Shown piece after piece: positions 1 to 4,697 of a stretch of DNA of 5,796 bases (positions are counted from its first letter, which is position 1; each line of letters begins with the position of its first letter). Both the position numbers and the translations under genes were made by a program. This DNA is from Saprospiraceae bacterium (GTDB lineage Bacteria > Bacteroidota > Bacteroidia > Chitinophagales > Saprospiraceae): assembly GCA_020628755.1 (NCBI GenBank), contig JAHDEQ010000244.1, positions 1-5,796 of the forward strand, read 5' to 3'. The notes under the pieces were generated by a model, which saw only the letters and a list, made by a program, of their open reading frames with translations, made no database searches and was not told the DNA's origin.

Positions 1-65
1 TGAAAAAAATACGCGCTTTTAAAGAAGATTTTGTTGAGAAGCTCAAACCTTATTTGGAGTTATAA
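1..65 (+). CDS. C-terminal end of an unidentified protein, 5' truncated by the window edge
   Basis: In the third forward frame, 20 sense codons run from base 3 to a TAA at 63-65. They begin KKIRAF and end KPYLEL. The peptide is charged and helix-like, and the other two frames here are either interrupted or lead to no sensible end. It is most likely the tail of a gene entering from the left and converging on sucD; the hairpin at 182-223 between the two genes fits that arrangement. Bases 1-2 (TG) could in principle complete an ATG just outside the window, but a 20-residue gene is less likely than a truncated one. The family cannot be named from so short a tail. Confidence 0.5.
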   Translation, partial: KKIRAFKEDFVEKLKPYLEL

Positions 66-79
66 ATTTGAATAAGTTG

Positions 80-102
80 TGAGTTCAAAAACGTACAACT
101 CA
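80..102 (+). terminator. Weak hairpin after the truncated plus-strand gene
   Basis: TGAGTT (80-85) is the exact reverse complement of AACTCA (97-102), with an 11-base loop. It starts 14 bases after the stop codon of the left-edge gene, where a terminator would be expected. The stem is only 6 bp and no T run follows, so it may be chance. Confidence 0.2.
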
Positions 103-129
103 GCGAAGCATTTATATGATAGGGATGCG

Positions 130-150
130 TTGTTATTACAATAATAACAA
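130..150. repeat. 8-bp perfect inverted repeat between convergent genes
   Basis: TTGTTATT (130-137) and AATAACAA (143-150) are perfect reverse complements around a 5-base loop. The stem is AT-rich with two G-C pairs at most, so it is weak as a terminator. It lies between the stop of the plus-strand gene and the strong hairpin next to sucD. It may add to transcript 3'-end formation or simply reflect AT-rich composition. Confidence 0.35.
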
Positions 151-181
151 GGTAGGATTTAATACATTTAGGATTAGAAAG

Positions 182-223
182 AGCTTAGTATTAAAAACTG
201 AAACCAATTTTTAATACTAAGCT
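182..223. terminator. Perfect 16-bp hairpin, probable bidirectional terminator of sucD and the convergent gene
   Basis: AGCTTAGTATTAAAAA (182-197) and TTTTTAATACTAAGCT (208-223) are perfect reverse complements with a 10-base loop. The structure begins 9 bases beyond the sucD stop codon (minus strand) and lies between two convergent genes, the usual place for a terminator serving both strands. The A5/T5 run is at the loop side of the stem, and neither strand has a clean T run after the stem. It is therefore not a textbook intrinsic terminator, but its length, perfection and location make a 3'-end role likely. Confidence 0.7.
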
Positions 224-232
224 ATAGTTCCT

Positions 233-1120
233 CTAAGCAACTCCTTCTTTCTCTAAAACGGCCAACATTGTTTTACCAATCTGGGCAGGAGATTGAACAA
301 CATGAATACCATTTTCTGCCAAAATTTTCATCTTAGCTTCAGCTGTATCGTCGTGTCCTCCAACAATGGCACCTGCATGTCCCATTGTTCTACCTTTGGG
401 AGCTGTTTGCCCTGCAATAAAACCAACAACTGGTTTTTTGTTGCCCGTAGAACGGATATATTCTGCAGCCAATGCTTCGTAATTTCCTCCAATTTCACCA
501 ATCATTACGATAGCATCTGTTTCGGGGTCATTCATCAATAATTCTACCGCTTCTTTGGTTGGTGTACCGATAATTGGGTCACCACCAATACCGATAGCTG
601 TAGAAATACCCAATCCTGCTTTTACGATTTGGTCAGCAGCTTCGTAAGTCAAAGTACCTGATTTGGAGATAACACCGATTCGACCTGGCTTAAAAACAAA
701 GCCTGGCATGATACCAACTTTTGCTTCGCCTGGTGTGATAACACCTGGGCAGTTTGGTCCTACCAAAATACAATCTTTGTCAGCAATATAGGCTTTTACC
801 TTTACCATGTCTTGCACAGGAATTCCTTCCGTAATACAAATGATAACTTTAATACCAGCCTCAGCAGCTTCCATAACCGCATCGCCAGCAAATCTTGGAG
901 GCACAAAAATGATAGTTGTATCAGCACCTACTTTTTGAACAGCCTCATTAACTGTATTGAAAACGGGTTTGCCCAAATGTTCTTGTCCGCCTTTACCTGG
1001 AGTCACACCACCAACGATGTTGGTGCCATACTCAATCATTTGGCCTGCGTGGAATGTACCTTCCTTACCAGTAAATCCTTGTACGATGATTTTTGAATCT
1101 TTATTGACTAAAACAGACAT
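233..1120 (-). CDS. sucD: Succinyl-CoA synthetase (ADP-forming) alpha subunit
   Basis: SucD with SucC interconverts succinyl-CoA and succinate while making ATP or GTP in the TCA cycle, in the cytoplasm. The 295-residue length is normal for the family. An N-terminal CoA-binding Rossmann domain is visible (KIIVQGFTGKEG at 10-21, VGGVTPGKGG at 36-45, FVPPRFAGDA at 72-81), then GPNCPGVITPGE (121-132). The ligase domain follows, with MIGEIGG (206-212) and GRTMGHAGAIVGG (243-255). His248 in that last motif matches the phosphohistidine of E. coli SucD (His246), and Glu209 matches its partner Glu208. The ATG at 1118-1120 gives the standard N-terminus; no Shine-Dalgarno sequence precedes it and the leader is AT-rich. 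The partner sucC is not in this window. The gene starts 63 bases after divIC with no promoter visible between, so co-transcription is plausible. The stop is TAG, followed at once by the hairpin at 182-223. Confidence 0.97.
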   Translation of the reverse strand: MSVLVNKDSKIIVQGFTGKEGTFHAGQMIEYGTNIVGGVTPGKGGQEHLGKPVFNTVNEAVQKVGADTTIIFVPPRFAGDAVMEAAEAGIKVIICITEGIPVQDMVKVKAYIADKDCILVGPNCPGVITPGEAKVGIMPGFVFKPGRIGVISKSGTLTYEAADQIVKAGLGISTAIGIGGDPIIGTPTKEAVELLMNDPETDAIVMIGEIGGNYEALAAEYIRSTGNKKPVVGFIAGQTAPKGRTMGHAGAIVGGHDDTAEAKMKILAENGIHVVQSPAQIGKTMLAVLEKEGVA

Positions 1121-1183
1121 ATCGAATGATGTAATTTTTTAATGATATAATAAAATGTCTATACGACTAAAGCCGCTTTTGCA

Positions 1184-1510
1184 TTACTTATTTTCTTCGG
1201 ATTCGTCAACGATGATGAAAACATCTTCGTCAGACTTTTGCATATAATAATGCTCTCGAGCATATTTTTCTTTATTGACTTCCAAATCCAAACGGTCTTC
1301 TTTGGCTTGTTCAATTTTTTCTTGATAATATACCTTATCGGCTTCGAGGCGATTGAGTGTTTGTTGAAGTTTGAACTGCGTCAATACATCATGCTTATCA
1401 AAAAAAACCATCCATGCTATAAATAGTACCAAGACCAAAAAATATCTATTCCGAAACGGAGCAGGTATTTTTTTGAGGATAGGTCTAAAAGGATTATTTC
1501 GGATAGCCAC
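1184..1510 (-). CDS. Septum formation initiator family protein (DivIC/FtsB-like), GTG start
   Basis: This is a small bitopic inner-membrane protein of 108 residues. A short basic cytoplasmic tail (1-22) leads into one transmembrane segment at about 23-37 (YFLVLVLFIAWMVFF). A periplasmic coiled coil of about 42-79 follows, rich in L, E, K and Q (LQQTLNRLEADKVYYQEKI). The family signature EKYAREHYYMQKSDED (81-96) comes next, then an acidic tail. FtsB/DivIC proteins pair with FtsL and FtsQ/DivIB to control septal wall synthesis. The start codon is GTG (1508-1510). An in-frame TGA lies six codons upstream (1526-1528) with no ATG between, and the first internal ATG would fall inside the membrane helix, so GTG is the best start. 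It lies downstream of eno, an arrangement also seen for ftsB in Proteobacteria. Whether to call it divIC or ftsB cannot be settled here. Confidence 0.9.
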   Translation of the reverse strand: MAIRNNPFRPILKKIPAPFRNRYFLVLVLFIAWMVFFDKHDVLTQFKLQQTLNRLEADKVYYQEKIEQAKEDRLDLEVNKEKYAREHYYMQKSDEDVFIIVDESEENK

Positions 1511-1662
1511 GATATTACGTATTGTTCAAAAAATTATTTCAACTTTTAATATTTCATCATTTTTCTCAACACTCGGCACTATTGTTTCTCGTTTATTCGA
1601 CAAATGATGAAAGTGTCGATGCAATTTTTTGAATAGATTTTAGGTTTTAGATTTCTGATATG

Positions 1663-1670
1663 CAAATATA
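1663..1670 (-). promoter_or_regulatory. Candidate -7 element (TATATTTG) upstream of divIC
   Basis: On the minus strand, 1670-1663 reads TATATTTG, a full match to the Bacteroidota sigma-ABfr -7 consensus TAnnTTTG. It lies about 150 bases before the divIC GTG, in the 257-base eno-divIC gap. I found no TTG at the expected distance upstream (the nearest, at 1705-1703, is 32 bases away), so the -33 part is not supported. It would let divIC-sucD be transcribed apart from eno. Confidence 0.35.
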
Positions 1671-1722
1671 CATATTTAATTTATGACTATAAATACTCTA
1701 TACAAACAGGTGTATTATTTAT

Positions 1723-1762
1723 GCGCAAACTGAAGCCTGCCAGCCGTCAGGCAAGTGTGCGC
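1723..1762. repeat. GC-rich imperfect palindrome after eno; possible terminator or dispersed repeat
   Basis: The outer arms GCGCAAAC (1723-1730) and GTGTGCGC (1755-1762) pair at 7 of 8 positions. The inner arms GCCTG (1735-1739) and CAGGC (1748-1752) pair fully around an 8-base loop. The element begins 5 bases beyond the eno stop codon (minus strand). It is sharply richer in G+C than the surrounding spacer, and no T run follows the stem. It may form the 3' end of the eno transcript, or be a copy of an intergenic repeat; sequence alone does not decide. Confidence 0.45.
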
Positions 1763-1767
1763 CACTA

Positions 1768-3051
1768 TTATCCTAATAATGCTTTACCTGGGTAAATGCC
1801 ACTATCGCCCAATTCTTCTTCGATACGAAGCAATTGATTATACTTGGCAATTCTGTCAGAACGAGAAGCCGAGCCTGTTTTGATTTGTCCTGTGTTGAGT
1901 GCAACTGCCAAATCTGCAATTGTAGTATCTTCGGTTTCGCCTGAGCGATGGCTCATAACACTGGTCATACCATTACGGGTTGCGAGGCGTACTGCTTCTA
2001 CTGTTTCTGTCAAAGAACCAATTTGATTGACTTTGATAAGGATGGAGTTTGCCGCATCCTCGTCAATACCACGCTGCAAGCGTGTGGTATTGGTAACGAA
2101 TAAGTCATCCCCAACTATCTGAACTCGATTTCCAAGTTCTTTAGTCAAAGCTGTCCAACCTGCCCAATCGTCTTCATGCAAACCATCTTCAATTGATAAA
2201 ATTGGATATTTTTTACACCAATCTGCCCAATAAGCTACCATATCAGAAGTTGATAATTTGTCGCCTGTTGATTGATGAAAATGATAAACTTTTTCTTCTT
2301 CATTGTAAAATTCAGAAGCGGCAGCATCCATCGCAATGAGGATATCTTCGCCAGGTCGGAAACCTGCCTTTTCGATGGCTTGTAGTACGGTTTCTATAGC
2401 TTCTACATTGGATTTGATATTGGGTGCAAAACCTCCTTCGTCACCAACATTGGTAGAGTAGCCTTTTTTCTTTAAGACTGATTTGAGGTGATGAAAAACC
2501 TCTACTCCCATACGTAAACCTTCAGAGAAAAATTCTGCCCCTACAGGCATAATCATAAACTCCTGAAAGTCTATACTATTATCGGCATGAGAACCTCCAT
2601 TGAGAATGTTCATCATAGGAACAGGCAAAACATGTGCATTAACACCGCCTACATAACGGTACAAAGGTTGGTTGCTTTCTTCGGCAGCAGCTTTGGCAAC
2701 GGCCAAAGATACACCTAAAATAGCGTTTGCTCCCATCTTTGCTTTGTTGCTAGTACCGTCAATTTCACGCATGAGATTGTCTATATAGACTTGCTCAAAA
2801 ACATCAACACCTATGAGTTCTTCTCGAATAACTTCTTCTATATTGCGGCAAGCATTTAACACTCCCTTGCCTAAAAAACGTGTTTTGTCGCCGTCTCTTA
2901 ACTCTACAGCCTCGTATTTTCCAGTAGATGCACCCGACGGAACAGCAGCCCTACCAATACAACCACTTTCGGTTAATATTTCTACTTCGACAGTTGGATT
3001 ACCTCTTGAATCAAGAATTTCTCTTGAACGAATATCTAAAATTGAACTCAT
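1768..3051 (-). CDS. eno: Enolase (phosphopyruvate hydratase)
   Basis: Enolase converts 2-phosphoglycerate to phosphoenolpyruvate in glycolysis, and the reverse in gluconeogenesis, as a cytoplasmic Mg-dependent enzyme. The 427-residue length is typical. The N-terminal domain has ILDIRSREILDSRGNPTVE (4-22) and the mobile substrate loop SGASTGKYEAVELRDGD (39-55), followed by GGSHADNSIDFQEFM (152-166). The barrel carries NVGDEGGFAPN (201-211) with general acid Glu205. Metal ligands are Asp242 (MDAAASEFY), Glu288 (SIEDG) and Asp315 (VGDDLFVTN). The general base is Lys340 (LIKVNQIGS), and SHRSGETED (367-375) is present. These correspond to E. coli Glu208, Asp245, Glu289, Asp316 and Lys341, so the enzyme should be active. 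The ATG at 3049-3051 gives the usual MSSILDIRSREILDSRG start; there is no Shine-Dalgarno. It lies 65 bases after carA, with a weak hairpin between and no TAnnTTTG promoter visible in that gap. Confidence 0.98.
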   Translation of the reverse strand: MSSILDIRSREILDSRGNPTVEVEILTESGCIGRAAVPSGASTGKYEAVELRDGDKTRFLGKGVLNACRNIEEVIREELIGVDVFEQVYIDNLMREIDGTSNKAKMGANAILGVSLAVAKAAAEESNQPLYRYVGGVNAHVLPVPMMNILNGGSHADNSIDFQEFMIMPVGAEFFSEGLRMGVEVFHHLKSVLKKKGYSTNVGDEGGFAPNIKSNVEAIETVLQAIEKAGFRPGEDILIAMDAAASEFYNEEEKVYHFHQSTGDKLSTSDMVAYWADWCKKYPILSIEDGLHEDDWAGWTALTKELGNRVQIVGDDLFVTNTTRLQRGIDEDAANSILIKVNQIGSLTETVEAVRLATRNGMTSVMSHRSGETEDTTIADLAVALNTGQIKTGSASRSDRIAKYNQLLRIEEELGDSGIYPGKALLG

Positions 3052-3071
3052 GTTATTTTGACATTTATTAG

Positions 3072-3097
3072 GTATAAATAAAGGGCAGTATTTGCCC
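3072..3097 (-). terminator. Short hairpin with T-rich tail after carA
   Basis: Read on the minus strand, GGGCA (3097-3093), loop AATAC and TGCCC (3087-3083) are followed by TTTATTTATA (3082-3073). The stem is only 5 bp but has four G-C pairs, a short loop and a T-rich tail. It begins 19 bases after the carA stop and ends about 20 bases before the eno ATG. It could act as a weak terminator or attenuator between carA and eno, leaving some read-through. No separate eno promoter is apparent. Confidence 0.4.
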
Positions 3098-3116
3098 CTA
3101 TCATTAAATTTCTCTA

Positions 3117-4238
3117 TTAACTATTGACCAATATTTCCGCTTTCATCATTTCCACAAAATCATCGAAAAGATAACGTGCATCATGTGGTCCTGGTGATGC
3201 TTCTGGATGATATTGGACTGAAAATGCTTTTTTATTTTTGATTCGGATACCTTCAATGGTATCGTCATTGAGGTTGCGGTGTGTTACCTCTACCTTGTCT
3301 ATATTTTCTCGTATGGCTTTAGGACTTACTCCAAAGCCATGATTTTGGGAGGTAATTTCGCATTTGCCTGTGCTCAAATTGATAACAGGATGATTGATGC
3401 CACGATGGCCATTGTGCATTTTGTAAGTTGGAATGTCAACAGCCAAAGCCAAAATTTGGTGTCCTAAACAGATACCAAAAAGTGGTTTGTCTTCTTTTAA
3501 AATAGCTTTAGCAATGTCAACAGCATAATCCATTGAAGCAGGATCGCCTGGACCATTGGATAAGAAATAGCCATCAGGATTCCAAGTTTTAATTTCTTCA
3601 ATTGGTGTTTGAGCAGGAAAAATTTTGAGGTAGCAACCTCGTTCAACCAAACAATCTAATATGTTTTGTTTGACCCCAAAATCGAGTACGGCTACTTTAA
3701 AGTCTTTGTGTGGGTCACCTTTGAAGTAAGGTGATTTGGTACTAACTTTAGAAGCCAGCTCTAGTCCCTCCATTGGTGGGACTTTTGCCAACATTTTTTT
3801 GAGTTCTTTTATGTCAGTAATTTCAGAAGAAATAATAGCATTCATTGCTCCTTTGTCTCGGATGTGTCGAACAATAGCTCGTGTATCAACACTTGCTATT
3901 CCTACTAGATTTTCACGTTCAAAATAATCTTGAATGGATTCGTCAGCCAAATTACGAGAATAAGGAGTGGTGAAATTTTTACAAATCAGACCTGCAATTT
4001 TGATGGATTCTGATTCGGTGTCGGTATGCTTTGTACCATAATTGCCAATGTGGGCATTCGTTGTAACGAGCAATTGACCAAAATATGACGGGTCGGTAAA
4101 TATTTCTTGATAACCTGTCATACCTGTATTGAAGCAAATCTCGCCTGTGGTTGTACCAATTTTACCCGCAGCAATGCCTTGAAAAACGGTACCATCTTCA
4201 AGTAATAAAACTGCCTTATTGTGATTTGTAGCACTCAT
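3117..4238 (-). CDS. carA: Carbamoyl-phosphate synthase small (glutaminase) subunit
   Basis: CarA releases ammonia from glutamine and channels it to CarB, which makes carbamoyl phosphate for pyrimidine and arginine synthesis. The protein has 373 residues against about 380 in E. coli. The N-terminal CarA domain shows LLLEDGTVFQG (11-21), TGEICFNTGMTGYQEI (31-46), DPSYFGQLL (49-57) and HIGNYG (63-68). The C-terminal class I glutamine amidotransferase domain begins near KVAVLDFGVKQNILDCL (181-197). It has LSNGPGDPA (226-234) and GICLGHQILALA (255-266) with nucleophile Cys257, then GHRGINHPV (277-285) and SQNHGF (297-302). VQYHPEASPGPHD (341-353) carries His344 and Glu346. The triad matches E. 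coli Cys269, His353 and Glu355, so the glutaminase looks intact. The ATG at 4236-4238 has no Shine-Dalgarno and follows a candidate promoter by about 37 bases. carB is not in the window. Confidence 0.98.
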   Translation of the reverse strand: MSATNHNKAVLLLEDGTVFQGIAAGKIGTTTGEICFNTGMTGYQEIFTDPSYFGQLLVTTNAHIGNYGTKHTDTESESIKIAGLICKNFTTPYSRNLADESIQDYFERENLVGIASVDTRAIVRHIRDKGAMNAIISSEITDIKELKKMLAKVPPMEGLELASKVSTKSPYFKGDPHKDFKVAVLDFGVKQNILDCLVERGCYLKIFPAQTPIEEIKTWNPDGYFLSNGPGDPASMDYAVDIAKAILKEDKPLFGICLGHQILALAVDIPTYKMHNGHRGINHPVINLSTGKCEITSQNHGFGVSPKAIRENIDKVEVTHRNLNDDTIEGIRIKNKKAFSVQYHPEASPGPHDARYLFDDFVEMMKAEILVNS

Positions 4239-4275
4239 CCGAGTATATTTTTTTTGGAGCGTTTGGATTTGCGCA

Positions 4276-4283
4276 CAAAGATA
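4276..4283 (-). promoter_or_regulatory. Candidate carA promoter, -7 element TATCTTTG
   Basis: On the minus strand, 4283-4276 reads TATCTTTG, matching the Bacteroidota -7 consensus TAnnTTTG. It lies 37 bases before the carA ATG, which would give a leader of roughly 30 bases. That is too short for a leader-peptide attenuator of the enterobacterial kind, and none is visible. The expected -33 TTG is not clear; TTAAG near 4309-4305 is the closest. The direct repeats GGGCTT at 4302-4307 and 4313-4318, 11 bases apart (about one helical turn), overlap this upstream zone and could bind a regulator. Confidence 0.45.
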
Positions 4284-4337
4284 AATAAAACCTGAAATTT
4301 GGGGCTTAACTAGGGCTTTTATTTTTTAAGCGTTCTT

Positions 4338-4485
4338 AAAACTATTCCTTCTTTGAAGATTTCCGTGTTCCATTCAAAATAAAAGAGAGAACGACCACAT
4401 GAAGTGAACGCCTGCCCAGAACAACTCGGGGATTTTAGATTTGAATGGAAATATCTTTACGGAAAAAGTCAAAGAATTAGTCTTT
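4338..4485. repeat. 148-base imperfect palindrome (intergenic repeat, MITE-like or structured RNA)
   Basis: Three collinear stems pair left with right. TTCTTTGA (4349-4356) pairs with TCAAAGAA (4469-4476), TTTCCGT (4360-4366) with ACGGAAA (4459-4465), and TTCCATTCAAA (4368-4378) with TTTGAATGGAA (4440-4450). All three are perfect. They are separated by a 3/3 internal loop and an asymmetric 1/8 loop. Outside them, AAAACTA (4338-4344) pairs with TAGTcTTT (4478-4485) with one bulged base. The 61-base centre (4379-4439) has a GC-richer patch but no strong stem of its own. Three long matches in register are very unlikely by chance. The TTTCCGTGTTCCATTC arm resembles intergenic repeats I associate with Bacteroidota genomes, but that is memory rather than a search. 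Confidence 0.6.
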
Positions 4486-4524
4486 TTACATAAGCAATGC
4501 CAAAAGTCACTGGTATCAGTAATT

Positions 4525-4679
4525 TGGTACTACGGTGTTTATTGTGGGTCGAATGAGGTTTACTAAACTTCTTTCAATTTAAAAGCGGTAAATTAAATAA
4601 ACCTTGTACATTTATTAGCGACAAGTTTAGTAAACCTTTGCCCTAGTATTTCTTACCCACAGTTTTCACCGTAGAGCCA
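4525..4679. repeat. 155-base multi-stem palindrome with flanking direct repeats (MITE candidate)
   Basis: The central stem AGGTTTACTAAACTT (4556-4570) / AAGTTTAGTAAACCT (4623-4637) is a perfect 15 bp. Outside it GTGGGT (4544-4549) pairs with ACCCAC (4655-4660), CTACGGTG (4530-4537) with CACCGTAG (4667-4674), and TGG (4525-4527) with CCA (4677-4679). The 52-base apical region holds two small hairpins: AATTTA/TAAATT (4576-4581, 4589-4594) and AATAAA/TTTATT (4596-4601, 4611-4616). The immediate flanks are GTAATT (4519-4524) and GCAATT (4680-4685), a near-perfect direct repeat that could be a target-site duplication. It ends 18 bases after the stop of the peptidase gene, so it may also act as that gene's terminator. 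No transposase is encoded inside. Confidence 0.65.
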
Positions 4680-4697
4680 GCAATTTTGAGTTTATTA

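Larger units (their letters stand above)
4239..4697. other. 459-base gene-free region between the secreted peptidase gene and carA
   Basis: No credible coding sequence is present on either strand; the longest readable stretches are short, broken and lack family features. The carA-proximal 80 bases hold the candidate carA promoter and a pair of GGGCTT direct repeats. The remainder is dominated by two neighbouring imperfect palindromes (4338-4485 and 4525-4679), described separately. A short ACTG/CAGT hairpin (4509-4512 with 4517-4520) lies between them. Palindromic content this dense is far more than a simple terminator plus promoter would need. Confidence 0.75.

Noticed and set aside
293..541. 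Plus-strand open frame opposite sucD
   Set aside because: It lies wholly antisense to a fully conserved gene and its translation is rich in Cys, Ser, Asn and Phe, as expected of a shadow frame. The same holds for the plus-strand frames at 812-1096 and 957-1142.
1371..1607. Plus-strand open frame overlapping the start of divIC
   Set aside because: It is mostly antisense to the membrane protein gene, has low-complexity Ile/Phe/Ser content, and shows no domain or start signal. The frame at 1238-1426 is rejected for the same reason.
1679..1694. ATTTAT/ATAAAT hairpin in the eno-divIC gap
   Set aside because: The 6-bp stem is made only of A-T pairs in an AT-rich spacer, so it is expected by chance and not reported as a feature.
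4497..4556. 19-codon plus-strand open frame starting ATG in the gene-free region
   Set aside because: It is too short, has no ribosome binding site or conserved context, and runs directly into the palindrome arms at 4530-4556, whose sequence is explained by pairing.
4525..4679. An integron attC site or tRNA-like gene
   Set aside because: The multi-stem shape invites both ideas. I see no attC core-site (GTTRRRY) arrangement at the ends, and no acceptor/T-loop consensus (GGTTCGA-type) or anticodon arm of tRNA geometry.
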